Of a stretch of 64,000 bases of DNA, positions 37,029 through 46,901 are shown in pieces. How positions within the stretch are numbered: position 1 is the first letter of the stretch; every line of letters begins with the position of its first letter. Origin of the DNA: Vibrio ishigakensis (lineage in GTDB: Bacteria > Pseudomonadota > Gammaproteobacteria > Enterobacterales > Vibrionaceae). Under the pieces are notes generated by a model, which was not told the origin of the DNA, searched no databases, and saw only the letters and a program-made list of their open reading frames with translations. The stretch covers positions 1,798,001 to 1,862,000 of the forward strand of contig NZ_AP024881.1 of NCBI RefSeq assembly GCF_024347675.1. The letters are read 5' to 3'. Both the position numbers and the translations under genes were made by a program.

Positions 37029-38063
37029 TTAATCAGGTGCAACGGTTAATCTAATATTTTTTAGTTTTTCAGCCACAGCTGGGTCACTCGGTAATGGGAA
37101 GTTACCAACCTGAGCAATCGCACGCTTGGTCGCGCTACACAGGGTACGGTCACCACCGATTGTCTTCACATCACTAACAATAGCAGTTGAGCCCGTTGCA
37201 ATAAGGCGCAAATCTACTTGGCATTGTTTACCGCGATATGAATCCTCGACCAAAAGATTTCGTTGTATCAACTGAGTGTAGATAGCGCCGTAACGGCTTA
37301 CCTCATCAGCAACGAAACGACTCTTAGCCGCCGAGTTACTTTGTGACTCTTGTTCAAGACCAGAGAAGATGTCGTTAAGGGCGGCTTCTTGCTCTTTACG
37401 TTCACGTTCTAGTTGCGCTAGACGTGCCTTCTCTTTCTCAGCTTTAGCTGCGGCTTCTTTTGCTGCTTTCTCTTGAGCGATGCGCTGCTGCTCGGCCTTA
37501 CGTGCTTTTTCTGCTGCCTCGGCTGCCGCTTTCTCTTTAGCGATACGGGCCGCTTCGGCTGCTGCGGCTTTTTCAGCCTCTAGCTTAGCTTTGCGCTCCG
37601 CTTCTTTGGCTGCTTTTTCTTTAGCAACGCGCTGCTGTTCGGCCTTACGCGCCGCTTCTTGTTTCTTCTGACGCTCTACCTCAGCGGCTTTCGCTTCTTT
37701 CTCTTTAAGAATGCGTTGCTGCTCTGCTTCACGAGCCTTCTTCGCCGCTTCTGCTTTCTCTTGGGCTAGACGACGAATACGCTCTTCTTCTGCCTTGCGG
37801 TTTTTCTCTAGCTGCTCGCTCTGCTTACGTAGCTTTTCAATACGCTCAGCTTCCGCTTTCTTAGCGGCATCACGGTCGGCGCGGATCTGCTTGGCTTGCT
37901 GGGAGATAACGTTAGGATCAATCACCACCGCCTGCACCATGTTTGGCGTAGGTTCTGGCTTTGACATATTGAAGTTAGTTCCCCAGATCAAAGCAACAAG
38001 GAGAAGCAAGTGTGCTCCCCCTGATATCATCAATGATCTCGTGAACTTTTTATCCTTTTTCAT
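37029..38063 (-). CDS. tolA: Tol-Pal system protein TolA
   Basis: This 344-aa inner-membrane protein spans the periplasm. It has a short cytoplasmic tail, one helix (about 11-28), a long Ala/Lys/Glu-rich helical rod (about 55-230; many [17 protein letters not shown] repeats) and a C-terminal domain (about 250-344) that contacts TolB and Pal. The central rod is low-complexity, so length varies between strains. It lies 12 nt after tolR and 7 nt before tolB, in one operon. Confidence 0.96.
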   Translation of the reverse strand: MKKDKKFTRSLMISGGAHLLLLVALIWGTNFNMSKPEPTPNMVQAVVIDPNVISQQAKQIRADRDAAKKAEAERIEKLRKQSEQLEKNRKAEEERIRRLAQEKAEAAKKAREAEQQRILKEKEAKAAEVERQKKQEAARKAEQQRVAKEKAAKEAERKAKLEAEKAAAAEAARIAKEKAAAEAAEKARKAEQQRIAQEKAAKEAAAKAEKEKARLAQLERERKEQEAALNDIFSGLEQESQSNSAAKSRFVADEVSRYGAIYTQLIQRNLLVEDSYRGKQCQVDLRLIATGSTAIVSDVKTIGGDRTLCSATKRAIAQVGNFPLPSDPAVAEKLKNIRLTVAPD

Positions 38064-38075
38064 GCGCTCCGGTAT

Positions 38076-38519
38076 CTATCCTTTGATATCCGTTAACAAG
38101 CCCACCTTCTCAATGCCAGCCTGGTTCAGTTCATCCAGAACCAAAACCACATCGGCATAAGGGGTTGCCGCATCACCACCCACCGCAACCGGTGCATCAG
38201 GCGATACTTGACGCTCTGCTTTAACGCGAACGATCAGGTCATCTAGGCTCAGACCACGCTGAACCTCATCGTCGTTAACGCTAAGACCAAGCTGACCGTC
38301 TTTATCGATCTCTACGATGATAAAGCTCGCTTCAGAATCACCAGCCAATTCAGAGGCTGGTGTTGCTGAAGAGGTTTTTGGCAACTCAACGTCTACACCT
38401 TGAGTGATAAATGGTGAGGTAACCATAAAGATGATCAATAGCACCAACATCACGTCGATGTATGGCACTACGTTTATCTCTGCGGTTAGCTTGCGCTTTT
38501 TAGGTTGATAACCCGCCAT
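38076..38519 (-). CDS. tolR: Tol-Pal system protein TolR (ExbD family)
   Basis: This 147-aa protein has a single N-terminal helix (about 18-38) with the functional Asp in VVPYIDVMLVLLIIFM, then a periplasmic domain. With TolQ it forms the proton-driven motor that energises TolA. It lies 3 nt after tolQ, a tight coupling. It is complete. Confidence 0.97.
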   Translation of the reverse strand: MAGYQPKKRKLTAEINVVPYIDVMLVLLIIFMVTSPFITQGVDVELPKTSSATPASELAGDSEASFIIVEIDKDGQLGLSVNDDEVQRGLSLDDLIVRVKAERQVSPDAPVAVGGDAATPYADVVLVLDELNQAGIEKVGLLTDIKG

Positions 38520-38522
38520 GGA

Positions 38523-39206
38523 TTAAGCCTTATCGCTCATTGCTTGACGGTGCAAGATAGCGTGAAACTCTTCAGAGAAGGTTGCAAATTGGTGCTCGAG
38601 TTTGCCCACTCGGTTGCTTAGACGGTTGTAGAACATTACCGCTGGAATAGCAGCAAATAGACCCATTGCCGTTGCAATCAGTGCCTCTGCGATACCCGGT
38701 GCTACCATGGCTAGGGTCGCTTGCTTCACTTCACCAAGAGCGATGAAGGCGTGCATGATACCCCACACCGTACCGAACAGACCGATGTATGGACTGATAG
38801 AACCAACGGTGGCTAGAAACGGTAGGTTGGTCTCTAGCTCATCAACCTCACGTGCTACCGATACGCGCATCGCACGGCCAGTACCTTCCATGATGAAATC
38901 AGGAGAACCAGCATTGGTGCGGCGCAGACGAGCGAACTCAGTAAAGCCTGAGTAGAAGATCTCTTCGATGCCTGAGATATTGTCTTTGCGTGCTTTCACT
39001 TCTTGGTAAAGCTTGCCAAGGTCTTTGCCAGACCAGAATTTATCTTCAAAGCGCGCGGTATGCGCCGTTGCCGCCGAGATGATCTTGCTGCGATTGATAA
39101 TCATCGCCCAGGATGCCACCGACATGCCTACTAGGGTCAACATCACCAACTGAACAAGTAAGCTGGCTTCTAAAATTAGGTCAATAAAATTGATTTCCGC
39201 AGTCAC
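38523..39206 (-). CDS. tolQ: Tol-Pal system protein TolQ (ExbB family)
   Basis: This 227-aa inner-membrane proton-channel subunit has three helices, at about 15-38, 135-155 and 170-190, with the conserved [10 protein letters not shown] and [20 protein letters not shown] motifs. It has a GTG start at 39206, 1 nt after the ybgC stop codon, so translation is coupled. It works with TolR to drive TolA. Confidence 0.97.
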   Translation of the reverse strand: MTAEINFIDLILEASLLVQLVMLTLVGMSVASWAMIINRSKIISAATAHTARFEDKFWSGKDLGKLYQEVKARKDNISGIEEIFYSGFTEFARLRRTNAGSPDFIMEGTGRAMRVSVAREVDELETNLPFLATVGSISPYIGLFGTVWGIMHAFIALGEVKQATLAMVAPGIAEALIATAMGLFAAIPAVMFYNRLSNRVGKLEHQFATFSEEFHAILHRQAMSDKA

Positions 39207-39207
39207 G

Positions 39208-39627
39208 TTACGAAAGCTCCGAAATAATAAAACTTGGAATAGCAGTAGGCTTCATATTCACTGTATTGATACATGCTACCTTAACCTCTGCCTTGCACAA
39301 TACTTTCCCATCTAGATTGACTATCTCTTGACAAAAATCGAGAGAGGCACGCTTTAGTTGCGAAACCTGTGTTTTTACCGTCAATTCTTGGTCCAGTACT
39401 GCACCTTGTAAAAAGTCGATATCCATTTTTCTGACTACAAAACCCGTGTTCTGTTCCAACAAAACTTGCTGATTGATGCCTTGCGCACGCAATAACTCAG
39501 TACGCGCTCGCTCAAAGTATTTCAGATAGTTGGAGTGATAGACGATACCACCAGCATCAGTATCTTCGTAGTAAATGCGGATTGGCCATTCGAACACCTT
39601 AGGTGTGTCCGCCGTGCTAGCGTTCAT
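39208..39627 (-). CDS. ybgC: Acyl-CoA thioesterase YbgC
   Basis: This 139-aa hot-dog-fold thioesterase is the first gene of the tol-pal operon. The catalytic motif [24 protein letters not shown] (shown in part: [14 protein letters not shown]) includes the Asp nucleophile/base. It hydrolyses acyl-CoA or acyl-ACP linked to phospholipid metabolism. The length is normal. In E. coli the next gene upstream is ybgE and then the cyd genes; here an inserted block lies between. Confidence 0.96.
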   Translation of the reverse strand: MNASTADTPKVFEWPIRIYYEDTDAGGIVYHSNYLKYFERARTELLRAQGINQQVLLEQNTGFVVRKMDIDFLQGAVLDQELTVKTQVSQLKRASLDFCQEIVNLDGKVLCKAEVKVACINTVNMKPTAIPSFIISELS

Positions 39628-39830
39628 AGGTTTTATTGATACTCTGGATATAGTTAATTTCTACTATACAGAATCAAACCACATTCTTTTTTATCTAACA
39701 CGTTTTTTTTGATAAACGTATGACTTTTAAATGTTAATTGGTGGTTTTTTGGCTGATTTTAGCGTTTAGCAAAGGAGGAAGGTAACCCTAGAGTTAACCT
39801 AGGGTCATCACAGATAGGCAAAGTAAAGAG

Positions 39831-40577
39831 TTAAAAGTCGTAGTTAAGGCTGATGGTACTGTAGATTTCATCATTGGTTTGGTCTGATGCGACGACCGTA
39901 TTGTAGATATACTCCACATCCACCAGTAACGAAACGTCCTCAATAAGCTGGTTTTTAATATAAGCCTTCACATTGGTCGAGGTATTCGCCTCACCGTAGT
40001 CGGTATTGATTTTTCCGCCATATTCAAGACTCTCGGTTAAACTCGAGCTAAGGTCGATAAAGGCGTTAGCTATCACCTCATCCTGCTGTTGCTTTGGGAA
40101 ATCAGGGTCAAAGTCTTGACGTTGTGAGAAGCGGTAACCGGGACCCGCACCCACAGATAGGCTTGTCTTGCCATTATCTATCAAAGTAGCACCAAAGCCC
40201 GTCGCAATGGTCAATTGATGTCGATAGGTTGCAAACCTATCATGCTCATAATGATTGGTTAGATAAAGAAATTGCCTGTCTGTCAGAGAGTACTCTACCC
40301 CATAACTCATCTTATATTTGTTTGTGCCATCTTCGTTATCTTCGGTGTCTGTGTAATAACTCGAGAACTCGGCGCTATGCTTCCAGTCATCCACATCATA
40401 ACTCACCGTCGCGCCCGTATTTACAGACAGAGAACGTGTGGTTGTTTTGGAGAAAATAAAACCTAGTTTAGCGCTGCCCTCCCATGGGCTCAGCTCCTCC
40501 TCCTCAGCCATCACTGGAGAGCAAATCACAAGCGCTGACAACACACCGGCATTCTTAATCAGATTACTTCTTAGCAT
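39831..40577 (-). CDS. DUF481 outer-membrane beta-barrel protein (YdiY-like)
   Basis: This 248-aa protein has a signal peptide (cleavage after SPVMA, about residue 24) and alternating amphipathic strands ending in LNYDF, with a terminal Phe as needed for outer-membrane assembly. It matches the DUF481 / salt-induced outer membrane protein pattern (GSAKLGFIFSKTTTRSLSVN at the start of the barrel). The role of the family is not established. It is the first of three genes placed between the cyd and tol blocks and is divergent from the next one. Confidence 0.82.
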   Translation of the reverse strand: MLRSNLIKNAGVLSALVICSPVMAEEEELSPWEGSAKLGFIFSKTTTRSLSVNTGATVSYDVDDWKHSAEFSSYYTDTEDNEDGTNKYKMSYGVEYSLTDRQFLYLTNHYEHDRFATYRHQLTIATGFGATLIDNGKTSLSVGAGPGYRFSQRQDFDPDFPKQQQDEVIANAFIDLSSSLTESLEYGGKINTDYGEANTSTNVKAYIKNQLIEDVSLLVDVEYIYNTVVASDQTNDEIYSTISLNYDF

Positions 40578-40862
40578 AAGGGCTTAATTCAGTTGTTATT
40601 CTCAGCCGCAGATACTAATAAGCACCAACACCCATATGTCAGCGCTCAGTAAACAAACAATTTTTTATACTTATTGAGCATAAACAAAGCTCTCAAACTA
40701 GATAGGTTCGTGCTTAATTAATACCTGTAAAAAAGACATCAATAAATCTCACACCTTCCTATAAATCAGATTGAGGAATGAAATAAATAGCCTGGATAGG
40801 TTAGGTAGAACTCACATGCTAGCGTAGCGCGTCTTTTTTAATCGCCTACGTGCTTGACTAGT

Positions 40863-42320
40863 ATGCATCGAAACTATCAACTTATGCTCTCATCTCTGTT
40901 TATCTTAGCCGGATGCAGCTCTGCAGCGTCTTATGAGGAGAGAGAGGAACTAAGAGAATCTATCGACTATGAGACCGAACTCATCATAGAAGAATTAGCC
41001 GAGCAATATCCGGAGATTAAGACTCAAATCGCCGACGCTGAAGGCTATGCTTCTGGAGTAATGTCCAATATCAAGGTGCCATTAGTGGGGGGAGGTACAG
41101 GTATAGGTGCAGTGTATGGTGAGGAGTCTACTACCTACATAAACTTACACAGATATGACCTTGGGGCTGGTTTGGGTGCCAGTAGCTATCGAGTTATCTC
41201 TATTCTTGAATCTGAACAAGATCTAGAGCGATTCAATCAAGGCTTTAGTGAGCCTATTTGGGGCACGGACTGGAACATCACTACCAGTGGGTTTGAAAAT
41301 CAACAGGTTTACTATGTCGAGGACAGCGAGTTTCCAACCTATGTGATCTTTGAATCGAATGCCTCCGCCGTTGGTAGCGCACGTCTATTATCTGTCTCTG
41401 TTAATGAGGAGCTCACAGAAACAGGGTTAGGTGAAGCCAAGGTCGCAAACCATATCAGCAGCAGTGACACTGCTAATCCAAGCTGGGATAGACCCCTGCC
41501 TTTCTATGCACAAGACGTTATCGATAAAGGCTTTAGCCTACCACTGCCTTTTGGGGTTAGCATTATCTATGCGGATACCTATCAAAGAATGTCGATAACC
41601 GATCTTGAAGCAGGTATGAGTTGGCGAGGAAACGGTACTCGGCCTATTGAATTTGTCACCTTCGACAATAACTACTCTCACAGCCAGTCACCACAATTAA
41701 AACTCGATGCTTGGGTATTTCCATTTATGAACGTATTCGCCACTGTGGGTAAAGTAAATGGTATAGCGCATGTTGAATTTGATATGGACGGTAACACCTT
41801 GGTCGGAAACTCTGGAGCGGATTGCTCGGGTCTATTTACACCACCAGTTTGTCGACTGCAGGATAAATCCGTAACCGTTCCTTTAGATGTTGATTTGGAC
41901 GGATGGAACTACACCCTCGGCACTGTATTAGCGGCGGGCTGGCAAGACTACTTTCTCGCAATACCGGCATCGGTGAGTTATGTGGATATGAAAAATGCAA
42001 AAGCTGAGGAGTTGGTTATCAATGTCTCCCCCCGCATCGGTAAACAGTTCCATCTTAAAGACTCTACTAGCTTGGATGTATACGTAGGTGCCAGTTACCT
42101 AGACAGCACGCTAACCATCAAGGGACAACATTACTTCAAAACCGACGCCCTTGAAGGGGAGCACATCAATTACAAGATAAAACAAGAGAACCTAGATAAA
42201 TGGATGGGGCTGATTGGAGCGAGTTATAACTTCAACCGCTCTTGGGCCTTACAAGCCGAGTACGGCCAAAGTGGCTCGGATAAGAGGCAATTTGTCTCGT
42301 CTCTTACCCATAGGTTTTGA
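40863..42320 (+). CDS. Lipoprotein with SYLF-like domain and C-terminal beta-barrel
   Basis: This 485-aa protein has a lipoprotein signal peptide with lipobox LAGC (Cys18). Residues about 35-185 resemble a SYLF/YSC84 lipid-binding domain: DAEGYASGVMSN, then VGGGTGIGAVYGE, then a Gly-rich segment and ISILESEQDLERFNQG. Residues about 220-485 look like an outer-membrane beta-barrel (alternating strands, final LTHRF with terminal Phe). A lipid-anchored SYLF domain joined to a barrel is unusual. I chose the ATG at 40863 because it starts the signal peptide; a TTG at 40854 is less likely. The function is unknown; lipid handling at the outer membrane is an inference. Confidence 0.7.
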   Translation: MHRNYQLMLSSLFILAGCSSAASYEEREELRESIDYETELIIEELAEQYPEIKTQIADAEGYASGVMSNIKVPLVGGGTGIGAVYGEESTTYINLHRYDLGAGLGASSYRVISILESEQDLERFNQGFSEPIWGTDWNITTSGFENQQVYYVEDSEFPTYVIFESNASAVGSARLLSVSVNEELTETGLGEAKVANHISSSDTANPSWDRPLPFYAQDVIDKGFSLPLPFGVSIIYADTYQRMSITDLEAGMSWRGNGTRPIEFVTFDNNYSHSQSPQLKLDAWVFPFMNVFATVGKVNGIAHVEFDMDGNTLVGNSGADCSGLFTPPVCRLQDKSVTVPLDVDLDGWNYTLGTVLAAGWQDYFLAIPASVSYVDMKNAKAEELVINVSPRIGKQFHLKDSTSLDVYVGASYLDSTLTIKGQHYFKTDALEGEHINYKIKQENLDKWMGLIGASYNFNRSWALQAEYGQSGSDKRQFVSSLTHRF

Positions 42321-42486
42321 GTTTGAGAACAATTACTTCGACCGTAGTATTTCTCGTGAATAAATCACACAAGTTAGCCGTTGAATATTCATTTATTTGA
42401 ACTGGCTCAGAATCCGAGGAACAGAAGTGTGAGGCGGCATGCAGAATGATAATCCTGGACTATTCGCCATAAATTCCGATCGTATT

Positions 42487-42505
42487 ATGTATGACAATAA
42501 TACAT
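42487..42505. promoter_or_regulatory. Palindrome ahead of the alginate lyase gene (GntR-type operator candidate)
   Basis: ATGTAT-GACAATA-ATACAT is an inverted repeat ending 16 nt before the start codon, almost on the ribosome site. The inner part matches the FadR-subfamily GntR consensus TnGTnnnACnA at all but one base. Repressors of this kind often control uronate and alginate genes. No regulator gene is nearby, so the assignment is an inference. Confidence 0.35.
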
Positions 42506-42520
42506 ACAAGGAATTACATA

Positions 42521-43561
42521 ATGAAACAAAAACTCCTTCTTGCCAGTTCAATCCTACTCGCTCTCCCTGCAATGGCCGACGTTGCTAACAACGGTGTCTC
42601 CTACCCAGTTCCTGCTGACAAATTCGATATGCGTAACTGGAAGATCACTATTCCATCTGACATTAACCAAGATGGCCGCGTGGACGAAATAGAAGGCGTT
42701 GCCATGATGAGCTACTCCCACTCAGATTTCTTCTTCCTAGATAAAGATGGAAACATGGTATTTGAGGTTCACAACAAAGCCATTACCACCAAGAACTCCA
42801 AGAATGCGCGCTCCGAGCTTCGTCAAATGGCTCGTGGAGCTGACTTCTCTATCGATACCCATGACAATCTAAACAACTGGGCCCTTTCCAGCCACCCAGA
42901 TGCGAAAACCTTCAGCGCTATCGGCGGCACTCTTGAAGCTACTCTCAAGGTTAACCATGTATCACTGCATGCGAAGTATCCTGAAAAATACCCTGCTTAT
43001 TCAGTCGTTGTTGGTCAGATCCATGCCGAGAAAGACAAAGCACAGATCGAAGCTAAGACAGGTTATGGTCATGGCAACGAACCTATTAAGATCTTCTACA
43101 AGAAGTTTCCTGGCCACAAGATGGGTTCAGTGTTCTGGAACTATGAACGTAACCTAGAAAAGAACGATCCTGATCGTGCTGACATCGCTTATCCAGTATG
43201 GGGCAATACCTGGGAAAATACTGCTGAGCCAGGTGATGCGGGTATCGCTCTTGGTGAAGAGTTTAGCTACAAGATTGAAGTGAAAGACACCACTATGTAT
43301 CTGACCTTCGAGACTAAACGTCACGACACGGTAACCTACGAAATCGACCTAGCTAAAGGTGTTGATGCCAAAGATAATCCAAACGGCTATGCCAAAGATG
43401 CCTTCTATTTCAAAGCGGGTGCCTACGGTCAATGCAGTGTTCAAGAGTCGCACCCAGTATGGGGCCCTGGCTGTGAAGGTACCGGTGATTTTGCTATCGA
43501 TAAGAAAAACGGCGACTACAACAGCGTTACTTTCTCAGCGCTTAAGCTAAATGGAAAGTAA
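42521..43561 (+). CDS. Secreted alginate lyase, polysaccharide lyase family 7
   Basis: This 346-aa protein has a signal peptide (residues 1-19, cleavage after LPAMA) and a single PL7 catalytic domain. All three PL7 hallmarks are present: RSELR (97-101), QIH (166-168; Gln and catalytic His) and YFKAGAYGQ (296-304; catalytic Tyr). It cleaves alginate by beta-elimination outside the cytoplasm. No carbohydrate-binding module is present. The ATG at 42521 has AAGGAATT upstream. No oligoalginate transporter or lyase partner is nearby, so it works as a lone scavenging enzyme here. Confidence 0.95.
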   Translation: MKQKLLLASSILLALPAMADVANNGVSYPVPADKFDMRNWKITIPSDINQDGRVDEIEGVAMMSYSHSDFFFLDKDGNMVFEVHNKAITTKNSKNARSELRQMARGADFSIDTHDNLNNWALSSHPDAKTFSAIGGTLEATLKVNHVSLHAKYPEKYPAYSVVVGQIHAEKDKAQIEAKTGYGHGNEPIKIFYKKFPGHKMGSVFWNYERNLEKNDPDRADIAYPVWGNTWENTAEPGDAGIALGEEFSYKIEVKDTTMYLTFETKRHDTVTYEIDLAKGVDAKDNPNGYAKDAFYFKAGAYGQCSVQESHPVWGPGCEGTGDFAIDKKNGDYNSVTFSALKLNGK

Positions 43562-43591
43562 CTCCATCGAATAATGATTTTCTTCTCCGTT

Positions 43592-43617
43592 GGCCTATCT
43601 CTTGATAGGCCTTTTTT
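43592..43617 (+). terminator. Intrinsic terminator of the alginate lyase gene
   Basis: GGCCTATC / GATAGGCC (loop TCTT) is followed by six T. It lies 31 nt after the stop codon. Confidence 0.9.
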
Positions 43618-43634
43618 ATACCTAAACAAACGAA

Positions 43635-43666
43635 AAACGCCCCAATCAGATTTGATTGGGGCGTTT
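43635..43666 (-). terminator. Intrinsic terminator of the cydABX operon
   Basis: AAACGCCCCAATCA / TGATTGGGGCGTTT with a 4-nt loop is followed on the minus strand by TTCG and T-rich DNA. It closes the cyd operon right after cydX, where ybgE would normally continue. Confidence 0.9.
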
Positions 43667-43693
43667 ATTTATTAAAGACAATTCTTAAAGAGA

Positions 43694-43804
43694 TTAGTCT
43701 TCTTTATCTTTATCCATCATCTCTGTGTGCTCAAGCCACAGAGCGTTGATGATGCCAAAAGCACAAGCTAGTAGCACACCTAGAATCCAAGCGAAATACC
43801 ACAT
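43694..43804 (-). CDS. cydX: Cytochrome bd oxidase small subunit CydX
   Basis: This 36-aa single-helix membrane protein begins MWYFAWILGVLLACAFGIIN and has an acidic tail rich in Asp/Glu/Lys. The MWYFxWxLG start and short acidic C-terminus are the family signature. CydX stabilises the haem d site of the CydAB oxidase. It lies 12 nt after cydB, in the same operon. Confidence 0.95.
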   Translation of the reverse strand: MWYFAWILGVLLACAFGIINALWLEHTEMMDKDKED

Positions 43805-43816
43805 GGTTTGTACTCC

Positions 43817-44953
43817 TTAGTAAAGTGAATTTTTGTTGTCTTCGATGAACTGGTTATCCAGACGACCGAACATCTTGTAGTAACACCAAGTGGTGTAACC
43901 TAGGATAACTGGAACCATTACGAACGCTACAGCAGTCATTAGGTTCAGAGTCAATTCACTCGAGGTTGAATCCCACATAGTCAAGCTAACGTCTGGGTTC
44001 AGGCTCGATGGCATTACGAATGGGAACATCGCAAGACCTGCTGTAAAGATGATGCCTGCGTTACCTAGACTTGAGAACAGGAAAGCAAAACCACAGCGCT
44101 CAGCGCGAGACATCATTACAGCTAGGATAGGCATCAGCACACCTAGTGCTGGAGCTAACCACATTGCTGGATACTCAGCGAAGTTGTTCATCCAAGCACC
44201 TGCAACTGTAGCCACTTCTTTGTTTAGTGGGTTAGATGCTGCCGCTAGGTCTAGGTCGCTAGTGATAACAAAGCCGTCAATGTTTTGAATCCAGATACCA
44301 CCGATAACGAACAGAACCACAGTCGCTAGACCCATCCATTGCGCTACTGCGCGAGCACGAACATGAATATCGTCAGTAGTCTTCATCTGTAGCCAGGTTG
44401 CACCTTGCATCACGATCATCGACAGGCTCACTAGACCACATAGCAGAGCAAATGGATTTAGCAGACCGAAGAATGAACCGTGGTAGGTTGGCATCATAAA
44501 TTCGTTTAGGTCGAACGGTACACCTTGAAGCAGGTTACCAAACGCTACACCGAAGATGATTGGTGGTACGAAACCACTGATACCGATACATACGTCCCAA
44601 GCACTGCGCCACTTTGGATCTTCAATCTTTGAACGATAATCCAGACCAAGAGGACGAAGCCATAGCGCCGCTAGAGTCAGGATCATGGCAAAGTAGAAGC
44701 CAGAGAAAGACGTTGCGTACACTAGAGGCCAAGCCGCGAATAGCGCACCACCCGCGGTGATCAGCCAAACTTGGTTACCATCCCAGTGAGGTGCGATGGA
44801 GTTGATCATCACACGACGCTCGGTGTCATTCTTGCCGATGATAGGCACTAGCGCGCCTACCCCCATGTCAAAACCATCTGTGATAGCGAAGCCGACGAAC
44901 AGTACGCCAATCAGCAGCCACCAAATAAATCTTAAAACTTCATAATCAAACAT
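43817..44953 (-). CDS. cydB: Cytochrome bd ubiquinol oxidase subunit II
   Basis: This 378-aa inner-membrane subunit has about eight helices. The N-terminus MFDYEVLRFIWWLLIGVLFV and the GFDMGVG motif are typical. With CydA it makes the quinol oxidase used at low oxygen. It lies 16 nt after cydA. It is complete and of normal length. Confidence 0.97.
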   Translation of the reverse strand: MFDYEVLRFIWWLLIGVLFVGFAITDGFDMGVGALVPIIGKNDTERRVMINSIAPHWDGNQVWLITAGGALFAAWPLVYATSFSGFYFAMILTLAALWLRPLGLDYRSKIEDPKWRSAWDVCIGISGFVPPIIFGVAFGNLLQGVPFDLNEFMMPTYHGSFFGLLNPFALLCGLVSLSMIVMQGATWLQMKTTDDIHVRARAVAQWMGLATVVLFVIGGIWIQNIDGFVITSDLDLAAASNPLNKEVATVAGAWMNNFAEYPAMWLAPALGVLMPILAVMMSRAERCGFAFLFSSLGNAGIIFTAGLAMFPFVMPSSLNPDVSLTMWDSTSSELTLNLMTAVAFVMVPVILGYTTWCYYKMFGRLDNQFIEDNKNSLY

Positions 44954-44969
44954 ATTTGCGCTTCCCTTA

Positions 44970-46559
44970 TTACGCTTCTACTTGGCGGCCAACGCGAGTT
45001 TGTGCGTCTTCGTTGCCTTCTTGTTCGAAGTGATAGCGACCCGTCTTAAGGCTACTTGGGCCTTTACGAGCGAATTTCAGCATCAAGTAAACCTCTGCAA
45101 TCAAGAACACTGTGTACAGCGCAATGATGGCGATGAGCGAGCTCCATAGCTGACCTATGGTCAATGCGGAGGCGGCCACGTGAGTTGGTAGGATTTCACC
45201 TACAGCCCACGGCTGACGGCCGTATTCTGCGACGAACCAACCGGCTTCAACTGCAATCCAAGGTAGTGGAATACCATATAGAGCGGCTTTAAGTAGCCAA
45301 GGTTTCTGTTCGATCTTCTGACGACAGGTCTGGATAAATGCCATACCGAAGATAAATAGCATGATGAAACCACACGCGACCATGATGCGGAATGACCAGA
45401 ACAGTGGCCATACGGTCGGGATAGAGTCATCCGCTGCCATTTGGATTTGCTGCTCTGTTGCGTCTACTACGTTGTCTGTGTAGCGCTTAAGAAGTAGGCC
45501 GTAACCTAGATCTTGTTTAACCTCGTCAAAGGCGGCGATGTTTTCTTCGCTCTTATCGCCCGCACGAAGTTTTTCTAGAAGCTCGTAAGCGTACATACCG
45601 TTACGGATACGCACTACGTGCTCTTCGCGCAGGTCACGAAGACCCGTTACTTCTTTGTCTAGTGAACGTGTTGCGATGATACCCATTACGTATGGGATCT
45701 TAACCGCGTAATCAGTTTCCATGGTCTCTTGGTTCGGGATACCGAATGCAGTAAATGCCGCAGGAGCTGGCTCTGTGTGCCACTCTGCTTCAATTGCTGC
45801 CAGTTTCACCTTCTGCACGTCACCAAGCTCATAACCTGATTCGTCACCAAGAACGATGGTAGATAGGATTGCTGCCATACCGAAAGACGCTGCAATTGCA
45901 AACGAACGACGAGCGAACGCCACATCACGACCTTTCAGTAGGTAGTAAGAACTGATACCAAGAACGAACATCGCACCTGTGGTGTAACCCGATGCTACTG
46001 TGTGAACGAATTTAACCTGAGCTACTGGGTTTAGTACAACCTCAGCGAAGCTCACCATCTCCATTCGCATGGTTTCAAAGTTGAATTCTGCGCCCACAGG
46101 GTGTTGCATCCAGCCGTTTGCAACCAAGATCCATAGAGCAGAGAAGTTTGAACCGATTGCTACTAGCCAAGTCACACAAAGGTGCTGACGCTTAGACAGT
46201 CGATCCCAACCGAAAAAGAACAAACCAACGAAGGTAGATTCTAGGAAGAAGGCCACAAGGGCTTCGATAGCAAGTGGCGCACCGAAGATATCGCCTACAT
46301 AGTGAGAATAGTATGACCAGTTTGTTCCGAATTGGAACTCCATGGTAAGACCGGTAGCTACGCCTAGGGCGAAGTTAATACCGAACAATTTACCCCAGAA
46401 CTTAGTCATATCCTTGTAGATTTGCTTGCCAGTCATCACGTAAACGGATTCCATGATGGCAAGCAAGAAAGCCATACCTAAGGTAAGCGGGACGAATAGA
46501 AAATGGTACATTGCTGTCATTGCGAATTGTAATCGCGACAGATCAACGACATCTATCAT
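44970..46559 (-). CDS. cydA: Cytochrome bd ubiquinol oxidase subunit I
   Basis: This 529-aa haem-bearing subunit has nine or so helices. Visible motifs are [20 protein letters not shown] (with haem b595 ligand His), the quinol-loop region and [13 protein letters not shown]. It oxidises ubiquinol and reduces oxygen to water. It is the first gene of the operon. Upstream sequences match FNR and ArcA boxes, consistent with low-oxygen induction. Confidence 0.97.
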   Translation of the reverse strand: MIDVVDLSRLQFAMTAMYHFLFVPLTLGMAFLLAIMESVYVMTGKQIYKDMTKFWGKLFGINFALGVATGLTMEFQFGTNWSYYSHYVGDIFGAPLAIEALVAFFLESTFVGLFFFGWDRLSKRQHLCVTWLVAIGSNFSALWILVANGWMQHPVGAEFNFETMRMEMVSFAEVVLNPVAQVKFVHTVASGYTTGAMFVLGISSYYLLKGRDVAFARRSFAIAASFGMAAILSTIVLGDESGYELGDVQKVKLAAIEAEWHTEPAPAAFTAFGIPNQETMETDYAVKIPYVMGIIATRSLDKEVTGLRDLREEHVVRIRNGMYAYELLEKLRAGDKSEENIAAFDEVKQDLGYGLLLKRYTDNVVDATEQQIQMAADDSIPTVWPLFWSFRIMVACGFIMLFIFGMAFIQTCRQKIEQKPWLLKAALYGIPLPWIAVEAGWFVAEYGRQPWAVGEILPTHVAASALTIGQLWSSLIAIIALYTVFLIAEVYLMLKFARKGPSSLKTGRYHFEQEGNEDAQTRVGRQVEA

Positions 46560-46870
46560 AAGAACTCCTTGGGTGTCTTCCTAGACACAGGTTCAACCAA
46601 AAAACAAAAGTTAAATTTTATTCTGAGTTGTTAAGAAACTGCGTTAAAGATTAATTCTATTAAAATCAACAGTTAAACAGTTGTTAAGCAACCTCTAATA
46701 TACCTGACAGTAATATTAATGGTTTCATTTGCGGGATTCAAAAGGTTTATTTGAGATTTTTTCCTTGATTTGAATCAAGAAGAGTGAAGTGAAATAGGTT
46801 GATTATTAAACGATAGGTGATTGAAATGTGAACAAGATAACAATTACAACCAGGCTATTGTCAGACAAAT
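46560..46870 (-). promoter_or_regulatory. cydA upstream regulatory region
   Basis: This is non-coding, with two binding-site matches. A perfect ArcA-type direct repeat GTTA-N7-GTTAA lies at 46672-46687 (plus strand), with further GTTAA repeats nearby (46627-46632, 46643-46647). A perfect FNR-type palindrome TTGAT-TTGA-ATCAA lies at 46765-46778. The exact promoter is not placed. The match to known cyd control (ArcA activation, FNR modulation) is from established knowledge of E. coli. Confidence 0.65.
46765..46778. promoter_or_regulatory. FNR-type binding site
   Basis: TTGATTTGAATCAA matches the consensus TTGATnnnnATCAA at every fixed base. It is about 206 nt upstream of the cydA start codon, so it probably acts at a distal promoter. 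Confidence 0.7.
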
Positions 46871-46892
46871 AAAAAGGGGCTTACAGCCCCTT
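46871..46892 (-). terminator. Intrinsic terminator of the ruv operon
   Basis: AAGGGGCT / AGCCCCTT with loop TAC gives, on the minus strand, a stem followed by TTTTTATT. It lies 10 nt beyond the ruvB stop codon. Confidence 0.88.
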
Positions 46893-46901
46893 AACACTAA
46901 T

